Source: Sediminibacterium sp. TEGAF015 (GTDB lineage: Bacteria > Bacteroidota > Bacteroidia > Chitinophagales > Chitinophagaceae). Taken from it: 64,000 nucleotides of DNA. The stretch spans positions 806,501 to 870,500 of the forward strand of contig NZ_AP026683.1 in assembly GCF_025997995.1 (NCBI RefSeq), read 5' to 3'. A program made the translations under genes and the position numbers. This document shows positions 25,242 to 34,069 of the stretch, one piece after another. Every line of letters begins with the position of its first letter. The first letter of the stretch is position 1. The notes beneath the pieces were generated by a model. It was not told where the DNA came from. It searched no databases and saw nothing but the letters and a program-made list of their open reading frames with translations.

Positions 25242-25988
25242 TTAACTGGCTTTTACCCTTTTTCTATAGTTTTTAAACATGCTCTGCCATTGTATACTTA
25301 TAACACCCAGTACTCCTTCCTTAATAATGCCCTTATTCATCTTGCTCACTCCAACTTTACGGTCTCTGAAAATAATGGGAACTTCTACTATGGTAAAACC
25401 CAGTTTCCATGCAGCAAATTTCATTTCAATCTGAAACGCATAGCCCACAAAAGAAATCATATCAAAATTGATGGCTTCCAGGACTTCTTTTTTATAACAG
25501 ATAAATCCTGCTGTTGGGTCCTGAATGGGCATCCAAGTAAGCAACTTGGTGTATAATGCCCCCCCTCTTGAATATAGTTGCCTGTCTAATGGCCAGTTCT
25601 CTGTTTGCCCTCCTTTAACATATCGGCTACCAATTGCAAGATCTGCATTGCCTGTTTTACAGGCTGTATATAATCTCTCTAAATCATTTGGGTCATGCGA
25701 GAAATCGGCATCCATTTCAAAAATAAAAGCATAGTCTTTCTGAAGACACCACTTGAAGCCATGTATATACGCCGTTCCTAATCCTAATTTGCCTTTTCGC
25801 TCTTCCAGAAAAACCTGATTAGGATATTTTTGAATGGCATTTTTAACAATGTCAGCAGTTCCGTCCGGCGAACCATCGTCAATCACCAGAATATGAAAAC
25901 CCTGATGCAATGCCATTACGGCATCAATCATGGAAGCTATATTGTCCTTCTCATTATAGGTTGGTATGATGACAATTTTCTCCGGCAT
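25242..25988 (-). CDS. Glycosyltransferase family 2, polyprenol-phosphate mannosyltransferase-like
   Basis: A 248-residue GT-A enzyme. The N-terminal IVIIPTYNEKDNIASMI nucleotide-binding start, VIDDGSPDGT, and the DxD-type motif EMDADFSHDP are all typical of dolichyl/polyprenol-phosphate mannose synthases (DPM1-like). AIGSRYVKGG and the acceptor-region LYTKLLTW also fit. There is no C-terminal membrane domain, consistent with the short form. It would make a lipid-linked sugar donor at the inner membrane. Its stop codon is directly adjacent to the exonuclease stop-start boundary in the same operon. Confidence 0.9.
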   Translation of the reverse strand: MPEKIVIIPTYNEKDNIASMIDAVMALHQGFHILVIDDGSPDGTADIVKNAIQKYPNQVFLEERKGKLGLGTAYIHGFKWCLQKDYAFIFEMDADFSHDPNDLERLYTACKTGNADLAIGSRYVKGGQTENWPLDRQLYSRGGALYTKLLTWMPIQDPTAGFICYKKEVLEAINFDMISFVGYAFQIEMKFAAWKLGFTIVEVPIIFRDRKVGVSKMNKGIIKEGVLGVISIQWQSMFKNYRKRVKAS

Positions 25989-26756
25989 TTATTTTTTAAG
26001 CAGGGTTCTGTTTAATATTTCTGTTAACTTCTGTTTAGTGTTCATGGCAAAGTCGCCTTTCATCATCCAGTCATAATACTGAGGCTCTTCTTTTAATACC
26101 TGAACAACGGGCTTACCCTTATGTTTGCCGAAATTAAATACTTCTACTCCATTCTCTTTTACAAATCTTCTTGCAAAGTCTACAATATCATCTTCCCCAG
26201 TAAACTTCACTATACTTTCTACCGTATTACCAATCTGAGGATATCGTTCAATCTGCGCCTCCAGTACCTCCCAGGTTGCAGTTGCATCTGCTTCCGCACT
26301 ATGGGCATCTTCCAGCACTTTATTGCAATAAAATTTATACGCTGCCCCCAATGTTCTTTGTTCCATCATATGAAAGACTTTCTGAACATCAACCAGCTTT
26401 CTGCCATCTGCAGAAAAAGGAACTCCGGCTCTTAAAAATTCTTCTATCAGCATCGGGATATCAAAGCGATTGCTGTTATACCCTCCTAAATCACAATTTT
26501 CAATAAACTGCTTTACTTCATTGGCTACTTGTTTAAAGCTAGGCGCATCTTTTACCATTTCATCTGTTATACCATGAACATCTGAGGCTCCTGCGGGGAT
26601 TGGTATCTGTGGATTAATCAGTTTACGCTTTACTTGTTTGGTTCCATCTGTCAAAATTTTCACAATGGCAATTTCAACAATTCGGTCAGTGCTAACATTT
26701 ACACCGGTTGTTTCAAGATCAATAAAAGCGATAGGTCTGGTTAAATTTAATTTCAT
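25989..26756 (-). CDS. DEDDh-family 3'-5' exonuclease (DnaQ/ExoX-like)
   Basis: A 255-residue exonuclease. Motif ExoI is FIDLETTGVN (D18, E20), ExoII is GYNSNRFDIPML, and ExoIII is HSAEADATATWEV, whose His and Asp complete DEDDh. A C-terminal segment (FNFGKHKGKPVVQVLKEEPQYYDWM) matches the small domain found at the end of exodeoxyribonuclease X-type proteins. It could be a free-standing proofreading or repair nuclease; a true PolIII epsilon role is not shown. It lies between mpl (9 nt upstream) and a glycosyltransferase. Confidence 0.9.
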   Translation of the reverse strand: MKLNLTRPIAFIDLETTGVNVSTDRIVEIAIVKILTDGTKQVKRKLINPQIPIPAGASDVHGITDEMVKDAPSFKQVANEVKQFIENCDLGGYNSNRFDIPMLIEEFLRAGVPFSADGRKLVDVQKVFHMMEQRTLGAAYKFYCNKVLEDAHSAEADATATWEVLEAQIERYPQIGNTVESIVKFTGEDDIVDFARRFVKENGVEVFNFGKHKGKPVVQVLKEEPQYYDWMMKGDFAMNTKQKLTEILNRTLLKK

Positions 26757-26765
26757 TGTAAAATT

Positions 26766-28133
26766 TCAGGATGATGTTGGTAAGATTTCTTCCGCCAACG
26801 AATTTATGTTTAATCCATCATAATTTCCACTACTCATGAACAGAATATTTGCATTCGCTCTGTTAATTTTCCGCAACCAATTCAGCAAATCTGTTTTATC
26901 ATTTAACACAATCAATTCGTCATTCCCAAATCCCTCTTTCACTTTATCTGCCGGCAAATCGGGCATCTTTTTGATTTCCAATGCATGCTTTGCATAAAAC
27001 ACAACTGCTTCATCTACTTCATCTAATGCGCCCTTATATTCATTCATGAAATTTACATTCAGGCTGCTATAGGTATGTAACTCTAAAATCGCAATCAACT
27101 TTCTCTCCGGAAATTGCAGTCTTACGGCTTCTACTGTTGCTTTTACTTTACTGGGTGCGTGTGCAAAATCCCTGTAAATATTAGTGACATTGTTTTTGGC
27201 CAGCAACTCTAATCTTTTGGCTGCACCGGTAAAACTAGCAATTGCTTTCAAAAATGTTTCCGTAGAAATACCTAATTGCAAACAGGCATAATACGCAGCC
27301 ATTGCATTTAGCAAATTATGGTTTCCAAAAACACCTAAGATACCTTTTACTCCATTGATTTCAAGTGTTGTAGTTCCGTTATTGATCTCATGTTTAGGAA
27401 TTCCATAAGGTTGATATTGAATATCTGACCTTATGTGCTTCTCCACTAGCCCGGCCAACACAGCATCTGTTTCATTGTAAATTAATATTCCTCCCGGCTC
27501 TATCTTCTGAATAAATATTACAAACTGTTCCAGATAAAAATCAAATGTGGGAAATACATTGATATGATCCCAGGCAATTCCAGTAAGGATGGCTACATGT
27601 GGAAACAAAAAGTGGAATTTGGGTCTTTTCTCCAAAACACTGGCAGGGTATTCATCTCCCTCGCATACAATTACTGGGGCATTGGTTATTTGAACCGACT
27701 GTTCAAAACCGGCCAGTTTAGCTCCCACCAGATAATCAAAAGCCATCTGCTGTTCTTTCAGCACATGCATAATCATACTGGTTGTGGTTGTTTTTCCATG
27801 ACTGCCACCCACAATAATCCGTTTTTTTTGAACAGACTCCTGATAAATATATTCAGGGAATGAATAAATAGGCAGTCCTAAATTCTTGGCTCTCAATAAC
27901 TCAGGATTATCTGCCCTGGCATGCATTCCAAGAATAACTGCATCCAAATCAGGTGAAATATATTCGGAATTCCACCCAATTTCGATAGGTAAAATGCCCG
28001 CTTCTCTCAAATTACTAAGCGCAGGTTCAAAAATTTCATCATCTGAACCGGTTACCTGATAGCCTTTCTTTTTAAGTGCTATGGCCAGTTGATGCATTAC
28101 GCTTCCCCCAATCGAAATAAAATGAACCTTCAT
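26766..28133 (-). CDS. mpl: UDP-N-acetylmuramate:L-Ala-gamma-D-Glu-meso-DAP ligase
   Basis: A 455-residue Mur-ligase-family enzyme that reattaches recycled murein tripeptide to UDP-MurNAc. The ATG at 28131-28133 is chosen because MKVHFISIGGSVMHQLAIALKKKGYQVTGSD matches the family N-terminus. The longer frame adds 21 unconserved residues. The ATP-binding loop is GGSHGKTTTTS, followed by GDEYPASV, the central AWDHINVFPT and C-terminal RDFAHAPSKVKATVEA. MurC homologues are similar, but the Mpl-type N-terminus and HAPSK motif favour Mpl. It is first in a four-gene operon. Confidence 0.9.
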   Translation of the reverse strand: MKVHFISIGGSVMHQLAIALKKKGYQVTGSDDEIFEPALSNLREAGILPIEIGWNSEYISPDLDAVILGMHARADNPELLRAKNLGLPIYSFPEYIYQESVQKKRIIVGGSHGKTTTTSMIMHVLKEQQMAFDYLVGAKLAGFEQSVQITNAPVIVCEGDEYPASVLEKRPKFHFLFPHVAILTGIAWDHINVFPTFDFYLEQFVIFIQKIEPGGILIYNETDAVLAGLVEKHIRSDIQYQPYGIPKHEINNGTTTLEINGVKGILGVFGNHNLLNAMAAYYACLQLGISTETFLKAIASFTGAAKRLELLAKNNVTNIYRDFAHAPSKVKATVEAVRLQFPERKLIAILELHTYSSLNVNFMNEYKGALDEVDEAVVFYAKHALEIKKMPDLPADKVKEGFGNDELIVLNDKTDLLNWLRKINRANANILFMSSGNYDGLNINSLAEEILPTSS

Positions 28134-28205
28134 GCGTTTATAGTTTAGTCTAAACAATTTAACAATATCAAAGACAAAAACAGGCAGCATATTCACCTGA
28201 ATTGA

Positions 28206-28213
28206 TATCTTTG
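28206..28213 (+). promoter_or_regulatory. Candidate -7 box for the small lipoprotein gene
   Basis: TATCTTTG fits TAnnTTTG and lies 42 nt upstream of the small lipoprotein ATG. No good TTG is found 19 nt upstream, so this is a partial promoter match. Confidence 0.4.
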
Positions 28214-28254
28214 TTCAGGTGCAAAATACATCTTCCAAGATAAAGCCCATCAGC

Positions 28255-28374
28255 ATGAAAAAAATCAGCATCATCCTTCTTATTGCCATCAGCACAGCGC
28301 TGGTATTCAGTTCCTGTGCTTCTGTTAAGGGAAAAGGATGTCCAACTACCAATCCCCGCTATTTCAGAGGGTAA
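28255..28374 (+). CDS. Small lipoprotein, 39 residues
   Basis: A short frame from ATG 28255 to TAA 28372-28374. Residues 1-19 form a hydrophobic lipoprotein signal (KKISIILLIAISTALVF) ending in a lipobox-like FSSC, so the mature lipidated protein would begin at C20 or C21 and be only about 20 residues: CASVKGKGCPTTNPRYFRG. It contains a further Cys and several basic residues. Small Bacteroidota lipoproteins with a GCP-type tail occur, but I cannot give a function. It has a -7-like element upstream and sits between divergent mpl and ytxJ. Confidence 0.72.
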   Translation: MKKISIILLIAISTALVFSSCASVKGKGCPTTNPRYFRG

Positions 28375-28399
28375 TCTGCGCTGCTAGATTTAAATGAAT

Positions 28400-28407
28400 T
28401 ATTTTTG
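28400..28407 (+). promoter_or_regulatory. Candidate -7 box for ytxJ
   Basis: TATTTTTG fits TAnnTTTG and ends 15 nt before the ytxJ ATG at 28422. The -33 TTG is not evident at the expected spacing. Confidence 0.45.
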
Positions 28408-28421
28408 CAAAAAGATGCAAC

Positions 28422-28754
28422 ATGAATTGGATTCATTTAACAGATATAGTCGCAATTGATCAGATTATCAGAGATTCATTTGAAAAGCCGCAGGTCATTT
28501 TTAAACATAGCACGCGCTGTTCTATCAGTTCTATGGCACTAAACCGGCTGGAAAGAGAAGAAGCTCCGGCAAATGCCAATTTCTATTACCTAGATTTATT
28601 GAAGTACCGAAACATCTCTAACGAGTTAGCAGACAAATTCAATGTTTATCATGAGTCTCCTCAGATTCTGATTATCAGGAACGGGGAATGTGTGTACGAC
28701 GAAAGCCATCAGGGCATTAATATGAGTGAAATTGAGGAGCAGGTAACAGCATAG
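28422..28754 (+). CDS. ytxJ: YtxJ-type monothiol bacilliredoxin-like protein
   Basis: A 110-residue thioredoxin-fold protein. The motif KHSTRCSISSMALNRL with a single active-site Cys (C33), followed by FYYLDLLKYRNISNELADKF, is the signature of the YtxJ family. These proteins are linked to bacillithiol-dependent redox reactions, in which a mixed disulfide with bacillithiol is reduced. The implication that this organism makes bacillithiol is inference; no bsh genes are in the window. An NAD(P)-binding protein gene follows after 18 nt and is probably co-transcribed. Confidence 0.85.
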   Translation: MNWIHLTDIVAIDQIIRDSFEKPQVIFKHSTRCSISSMALNRLEREEAPANANFYYLDLLKYRNISNELADKFNVYHESPQILIIRNGECVYDESHQGINMSEIEEQVTA

Positions 28755-28772
28755 CACTCAAACCTATTATCT

Positions 28773-29411
28773 ATGAATATTACTGTTTTTGGTGCAACTG
28801 GTCAGGTGGGCAAAAGAATTGTACAAATGGCTTTAAACCAGGGGCACCAAGTTACCGCATTCGGAAGAAATGTTGAATCTCTAATAGACAGAGACCAAAC
28901 GAATGAATTATTGACTGCACAAAAAGGGTATTTATTTAATGAAAAGGATGTTGCCAAAGCCATTGAGCATGCAGATGTAATCATATCTGTATTGGGTGGC
29001 GCGTCAGATGGCTCCGATAAAACAAGGAGTCTTGGCATCAAACATATTGTGGAACAGATGCAGAAAAAAGGAAAGAGAAGAATTGTGGCTTTAGGGGGAT
29101 TAGGAGTGCTAAATAGTGAAGACAATACCCTGATATTACACGGAGAAGATTATCCGGAAGAGTATCTGGCTGTTGGCAATGAGCACTTGAAAGCTTTTGA
29201 AACTTTACTGGAGAGCAATCTGCATTGGACTTTCTTCTGTCCTGCCGATATTCAAGACAAAGAAGAAACAGGCATTTATATTACCAGCATCAACTACGCG
29301 CCTGAGCCCAATCATTTCAGAATAAATGCGGGCGACCTTGCATTGGAAATGCTAAAAGCCGCCACGCAATCTGAATATATTCAACAAAGAGTAGGAATCA
29401 GTAATTACTGA
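28773..29411 (+). CDS. NAD(P)-binding Rossmann-fold protein (NmrA/SDR-like)
   Basis: A 212-residue atypical short-chain dehydrogenase. The N-terminal dinucleotide-binding motif is VFGATGQVGKRIVQMAL, and SVLGGASDGSDKTRS plus RRIVALGGLGVL follow. The usual YxxxK pair is not present, as is typical of NmrA-like NAD(P)H-binding or reductase proteins. The substrate is unknown. It follows ytxJ closely, suggesting a possible redox context. Its end overlaps the convergent thiolase gene by 7 nt. Confidence 0.82.
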   Translation: MNITVFGATGQVGKRIVQMALNQGHQVTAFGRNVESLIDRDQTNELLTAQKGYLFNEKDVAKAIEHADVIISVLGGASDGSDKTRSLGIKHIVEQMQKKGKRRIVALGGLGVLNSEDNTLILHGEDYPEEYLAVGNEHLKAFETLLESNLHWTFFCPADIQDKEETGIYITSINYAPEPNHFRINAGDLALEMLKAATQSEYIQQRVGISNY

Positions 29412-30592
29412 GCCAACTCCACTACCATCGCGCTGGCGCCACCACCACCGTTACAAATACCGGCTGCACCAATTTTACCGCCATGTTGCTTCAATACATT
29501 TATTAAAGTAACAATAATACGGGCGCCACTACAACCCAAAGGATGTCCAATGGAAACGGCGCCACCATGAACGTTTACTTTATCCGGAGACAAGTTCATT
29601 TTCTGTGTATTCGCAATACCTACTACAGAAAAGGCTTCATTCAATTCAACAAAATCAATATCGCTCATTTGCAATCCTGCTTTGGCAACAGCTTTGGGCA
29701 CTGCCAATGAAGGAGTAGTTGTAAACCATTCTGGTGCCTGTTCAGCATCAGCATAAGCGCGAACAATTGCCAGAGGCTTAATGCCTAAAGCATCTGCTTT
29801 TTCTTTGCTCATTAATACCACAGCTGCTGCGCCGTCATTCATGGTACTTGCGTTGGCAGCCGTTACTGTTCCGTCTTTTACAAAAGCTGGCTTTAATCCT
29901 GCAATTTTATCAAACTTAACATTGTAGGGTTCTTCATCTTTAGCAAAAACAATTGGATCTCCTTTTTTATTAGGAATTTCTACTGGTATAATTTCGTCAT
30001 TAAACCAGCCCTTCTCCCATGCACCCTGACTTCTTTTATAGCTTTCAATAGCAAATGCATCCTGGTCTTCTCTGCTGATATTGCACTCCTTGGCACACAA
30101 TTCAGCAGCATTACCCATTGCATAATTATGATACACATCGGTTAATCCATCTTTGGCAAGTCCATCAATCATTTGCACATTACCGTATTTGTTACCCCAG
30201 CGCATAGTAGGACTGTAAAAAGGGACATTGCTCATGCTCTCCATTCCACCTGCTACTACAATATCTGAATCACCCAATAAAATAGATTGAACGCCTTGCG
30301 CAATGGCTTTCATACCACTTGCACAAACCTTATTTACTGTTGTTGCAATTACCGAATCCGGAAGGCCAGCAAATTTTGCAGCCTGTCTGGCAGGAGCCTG
30401 ACCTGTATTAGCTTGTATTACACAGCCCATCAAAACTTCATTTACTTCACTGGCATCAATGCCTGCTTTAGACAAAGCCCCTTTAATGGCAAATCCACCT
30501 AATTGCGTAGCAGTAAAATCTTTCAAACTTCCACCGAAGCTTCCAATAGGTGTTCTTACTGCTGAAACAATATACACTGTTTTTGTAGACAT
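29405..30592 (-). CDS. Acetyl-CoA C-acyltransferase (thiolase)
   Basis: A 395-residue thiolase that condenses or cleaves acyl-CoA with acetyl-CoA. The nucleophilic cysteine is in NKVCASGMKAIAQG (near residue 89). The C-terminal NEAFSVVG, GGAVSIGHPLGCSGARI and GICNGGGGASAMVVE carry the catalytic His and second Cys. Whether it works in beta-oxidation or in acetoacetyl-CoA synthesis cannot be decided. A perfect 6+6 dyad in its promoter suggests repression by a TetR-type regulator. It stands alone, with no other fatty-acid gene adjacent. Confidence 0.92.
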   Translation of the reverse strand: MSTKTVYIVSAVRTPIGSFGGSLKDFTATQLGGFAIKGALSKAGIDASEVNEVLMGCVIQANTGQAPARQAAKFAGLPDSVIATTVNKVCASGMKAIAQGVQSILLGDSDIVVAGGMESMSNVPFYSPTMRWGNKYGNVQMIDGLAKDGLTDVYHNYAMGNAAELCAKECNISREDQDAFAIESYKRSQGAWEKGWFNDEIIPVEIPNKKGDPIVFAKDEEPYNVKFDKIAGLKPAFVKDGTVTAANASTMNDGAAAVVLMSKEKADALGIKPLAIVRAYADAEQAPEWFTTTPSLAVPKAVAKAGLQMSDIDFVELNEAFSVVGIANTQKMNLSPDKVNVHGGAVSIGHPLGCSGARIIVTLINVLKQHGGKIGAAGICNGGGGASAMVVELAQ

Positions 30593-30611
30593 ATTCCTTG
30601 AATTTGAGTTG

Positions 30612-30619
30612 CAAAGTTA
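30612..30619 (-). promoter_or_regulatory. Candidate -7 box of the thiolase promoter
   Basis: TAACTTTG on the minus strand fits TAnnTTTG and ends 20 nt before the thiolase ATG. No TTG occurs at the 19-nt spacing; a dyad element occupies the spacer instead. Confidence 0.55.
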
Positions 30620-30627
30620 ATCAAAAT

Positions 30628-30643
30628 ACTAACACGCGTTAGT
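30628..30643. promoter_or_regulatory. Inverted-repeat operator candidate upstream of thiolase
   Basis: ACTAAC-acgc-GTTAGT is a perfect 6-bp inverted repeat with a 4-bp spacer. It lies 9 nt upstream of the -7 box, in the spacer region of the promoter, where a bound repressor would block RNA polymerase. The size and symmetry fit a TetR-family operator; the regulator is not in the window. Confidence 0.55.
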
Positions 30644-30647
30644 GCAA

Positions 30648-31487
30648 TTAGGATTCAATTAACTGAATGCCTGTCTGCGTAAAAGAAATCAGTTTCTGTT
30701 TGTATAAATTACCGGTGGTCATTTTAAATGCTTTCTTACTCATACCGAAGAAGTCATAGATATCGGTGGGATCAGACTTGTCGTTGTATGGAAGATATCC
30801 ATTGTTTTCGCGAAGCAGCTGAAGAATTTTCTGTCCTTCATCTTCTACTTTGGAAAATCCAGGCTTCCCTAAAACAACATCTATTTTATTGTCGGGTCTG
30901 ATGGTTTTAATAAAGCCTTTTACTTTATCACCTATTTCCAGCTTCTGAAAAACTTCATTGCCATGCAGGATACCAATATGCTTGTTATTGATGATCATAA
31001 CATACCCTAACTCAGAAGTACGATAAACAAATAAATCAACCGGATCCATTTCTTTTACTGTGAGCTCATCATTGCTCATCAGGTTCTCAATCTTTTCTGT
31101 AGCGGCTACTCTACCGGTCATTTCGTCAATGTAGGGCATCACCAGGTAAGAGCCCCCCATGCGCATTCCAGAAATCTGTTTAGAAACAGGAACAAATAAA
31201 TCTTTCATTAACCCCCAATCCAGAAAAGCGCCCTGTTTAGTAACAGAAACGACTTTCAGTTTGGCAATTTCACCCACTACCGCATTGGGTTCTTGTGTAG
31301 TAGCAATTAAACGGTTATCAGAGTCATGATAAACAAACACGCGCAATTCGTCACCAATTTTCAAGTCTTTAGGTGCAAATCGTTTTGGCAGCAATATGCC
31401 ATCTGCACCATCGTCCAGGTAAAATCCAAAATCAACCTTACGGCTTACTTTTAATGTATTGTAATGACCAACTTGAATAGATTCCAT
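30648..31487 (-). CDS. CvfB-like S1-domain RNA-binding protein
   Basis: A 279-residue protein with tandem S1-type OB folds: residues 1-60 (FGFYLDDGADGILLPKRF), 65-135 (VVSVTKQGAFLDWGLMKDLFVPVSKQ) and 145-215. A C-terminal winged-helix-like segment follows (YDFFGMSKKAFKMTTGNLYKQKLI). This layout is that of CvfB/YitL proteins, which bind RNA and affect virulence-gene expression in staphylococci; the role here is unknown. It begins 9 nt after parC and ends the topoisomerase IV gene run. Confidence 0.85.
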   Translation of the reverse strand: MESIQVGHYNTLKVSRKVDFGFYLDDGADGILLPKRFAPKDLKIGDELRVFVYHDSDNRLIATTQEPNAVVGEIAKLKVVSVTKQGAFLDWGLMKDLFVPVSKQISGMRMGGSYLVMPYIDEMTGRVAATEKIENLMSNDELTVKEMDPVDLFVYRTSELGYVMIINNKHIGILHGNEVFQKLEIGDKVKGFIKTIRPDNKIDVVLGKPGFSKVEDEGQKILQLLRENNGYLPYNDKSDPTDIYDFFGMSKKAFKMTTGNLYKQKLISFTQTGIQLIES

Positions 31488-31496
31488 ATGGCTGAA

Positions 31497-34010
31497 TTAA
31501 AATAATTCGGTTTGCGCTGTATCTGCAGGGGGTCTTATTTCCCACTCCATTTCTATGCTCTTATTAAAATCGGTTAGCTTGGCTCCAACTGCTTTCCACC
31601 CCATCACTTCTACCATTTTGGCCACTTTAAATTTGGCTTTGCGTACCTGCTGCCCCCTGCCGGTTTGCACTACCAGAATCGGTTCTGCCTCTGTGGTAAC
31701 TGCTTCCAGTCGATTGTCCTTCCCTTCTTTAATAAAGGTAAATTGTGTTTTCAGTGTGCTGGTTTCAATTTTAAAACGCTTGATATTGTATTGCCCTTTT
31801 TCTGCATCAAGGTAAACAGCAGTAATTGTTTTATCGGGATTAAACTGTTCAATTAAAGCTACTTTTTCGGGTTCAAATCGTTGCGTAATCTCAGTATCGG
31901 TTAATTCATAGGAACCATCCTGATAAATCACGAGAATTCGTTCATCTTCAAATATGCCAAGATACTGACCTTTCTCTTCTGTATTGAGTCTACCAAACTT
32001 ATCATCAAACCAGAGTTTTCTTCCGGCCAAGGTACTCTTGCCTGCTTCTTTCAGTTTAACGGTTTTCACAGGATACTTGGTCACCTGATTACCCATACTG
32101 CCCCTTCCCTTAATTTCCAGCTCTTCAAAATAGAAATCCAATTCCTTAATACGAGCAGTACAATTCGGACTCAGTATGATCTTCAACACTTCCGCTTCGC
32201 CATTTGGATTGGCAGACAAATAATGTACTTTGCTTTTTTCTGTTCCCTTGGTTAAATCGTATTCTTTATCTCGCGTAACCCCTGTAACATTAAATCGTTT
32301 TGCATAACTCACCCCAGACTTGCCATCCAGGTATATCATGTTGTAAGTAGTTCGCTCATCACTTTTTACGAATATGGCCGCATGAATAATGTCTTTCCCA
32401 ATAAAGGTTTTATCGGAAACTTTAATCACTTTCATGATACCCGATTTGGTGAAAGCGATGATATCGTCGTAATCAGAACACTCACATAAAAATTCATCTT
32501 TCTTTAAACCAGTACCAATAAATCCTTCTGCCCTATTGATATACAATTTAGTATTGGCAATGGCAACATGCTTTACCTGAATGGTATCAAATTCTTTTAT
32601 TTCTGTCTTTCTTTCCCTGCCCTTACCAAATTTCTTTAAAAGATTGTCGTAGTAGGCAATAGCAAAATCGGTCAGGTGTTCCAAATCGTGGTTAACCTGC
32701 TGAATATCTGCTTCAATATTTTTTATTTGATTGTTCAATTCATTGATATCGAGACGATAAATTCTTCTTACTGGTTTTTCAGTCAGCTTTAAAATATCTT
32801 CACGTTCAATCGGCCTTTTCAGTTTTTTCTTAAATGGTCCAAATCCTTTATCTATTGCAGCAATTACTTCTTCCCAGGTAGCATGTTTTTGTTCCAGTTC
32901 CTTGTAGATTTTCTCTTCAAAGAATATTTTTTCCAGAGAAGTATAGTGCCATTTGTCTTCTAATTCTGCTAGTTTAATTTCTAACTCCTTCTTTAGAAGT
33001 CCTTTGGTAAGATCAACAGAAGACTTGAGTAATTCCTGAACACCCATAAAGCGAGGCTTGTGCGCTTCAATTACACAGGCATTCGGAGAAATGCTCACTT
33101 CACAATCTGTGAATGCATACAAGGCATCTATGGTTATATCCGGAGAAATACCGGTTGCTAGATCAATATGAATTTCAACTTCTTTGGCGGTTACATCTGT
33201 AACTTTTTTAATCTTGATTTTCCCCTGTTCATTCGCTTTGGTAATGCTCTCCATTAACTGGGTAGTCGTTACGCCGTATGGCACATCCCTGATGACCAAT
33301 GTTTTCTTATCCAGTTCTTCAATATGCGCTCTTACACGAACTTTACCACCGCGCTTGCCTTCATTGTAAGCAGAAACATCAATCATGCCCCCGGTCTGAA
33401 AATCCGGGTACAATTCAAATTTTCTTCCTTTTAAATGTTTGATAGCAGCATCTATCAGTTCACAGAAATTATGTGGCAATATCTTGGTAGATAAACCAAC
33501 CGCAATACCATCTGCTCCCTGTGCAAGCAACAAAGGAAACTTCATCGGAAGATGAACCGGCTCGTTCTTTCTTCCATCATAACTTAGTTGCCATTCTGTT
33601 GTCTTTGCATTAAAAGCTACTTCCAGTGCAAATTTGGACAAACGGGCTTCTATATACCTGGAAGCTGCCGCTGAATCCCCTGTTCTTACATCACCCCAGT
33701 TACCCTGGGTCTCAATTAGCAAATCTTTTTGACCCAGATTGACTAAGGCATCCCCGATACTGGCATCACCGTGCGGATGATACTGCATGCTTTGTCCAAT
33801 AATATTGGCGACTTTATTGAATCTTCCGTCGTCCATTTCTTTCATGGAATGAAGAATCCTTCTCTGCACCGGCTTCAATCCATCTTCCAATGCAGGCACT
33901 GCCCTCTCTAGTATTACATACGATGCATACTCAAGGAACCAGTTTTTATATTGTCCCTGAACCCCGGTTTCATTTTCAAAAACCCTTCTGTCTATTTTCT
34001 CTTTTGCCAT
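31497..34010 (-). CDS. parC: DNA topoisomerase IV subunit A
   Basis: An 837-residue type IIA topoisomerase cleavage subunit. The catalytic tyrosine is Y119 in AAASRYIEARLS. The N-terminal YASYVILERAVPALEDGLKPVQRRIL and HPHGDASIGDALV are canonical. A long coiled-coil region (about residues 370-470) and a C-terminal beta-propeller domain follow. Pairing with a parE gene in the same run, and a C-terminal domain without an obvious GyrA-box, favour topoisomerase IV over gyrase. It decatenates daughter chromosomes. Confidence 0.92.
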   Translation of the reverse strand: MAKEKIDRRVFENETGVQGQYKNWFLEYASYVILERAVPALEDGLKPVQRRILHSMKEMDDGRFNKVANIIGQSMQYHPHGDASIGDALVNLGQKDLLIETQGNWGDVRTGDSAAASRYIEARLSKFALEVAFNAKTTEWQLSYDGRKNEPVHLPMKFPLLLAQGADGIAVGLSTKILPHNFCELIDAAIKHLKGRKFELYPDFQTGGMIDVSAYNEGKRGGKVRVRAHIEELDKKTLVIRDVPYGVTTTQLMESITKANEQGKIKIKKVTDVTAKEVEIHIDLATGISPDITIDALYAFTDCEVSISPNACVIEAHKPRFMGVQELLKSSVDLTKGLLKKELEIKLAELEDKWHYTSLEKIFFEEKIYKELEQKHATWEEVIAAIDKGFGPFKKKLKRPIEREDILKLTEKPVRRIYRLDINELNNQIKNIEADIQQVNHDLEHLTDFAIAYYDNLLKKFGKGRERKTEIKEFDTIQVKHVAIANTKLYINRAEGFIGTGLKKDEFLCECSDYDDIIAFTKSGIMKVIKVSDKTFIGKDIIHAAIFVKSDERTTYNMIYLDGKSGVSYAKRFNVTGVTRDKEYDLTKGTEKSKVHYLSANPNGEAEVLKIILSPNCTARIKELDFYFEELEIKGRGSMGNQVTKYPVKTVKLKEAGKSTLAGRKLWFDDKFGRLNTEEKGQYLGIFEDERILVIYQDGSYELTDTEITQRFEPEKVALIEQFNPDKTITAVYLDAEKGQYNIKRFKIETSTLKTQFTFIKEGKDNRLEAVTTEAEPILVVQTGRGQQVRKAKFKVAKMVEVMGWKAVGAKLTDFNKSIEMEWEIRPPADTAQTELF

Positions 34011-34069
34011 GCTTTGTACTTAAACAACCAACTTAATTAAACTTATCCCTAGCAACAACTTCGAAGGCG

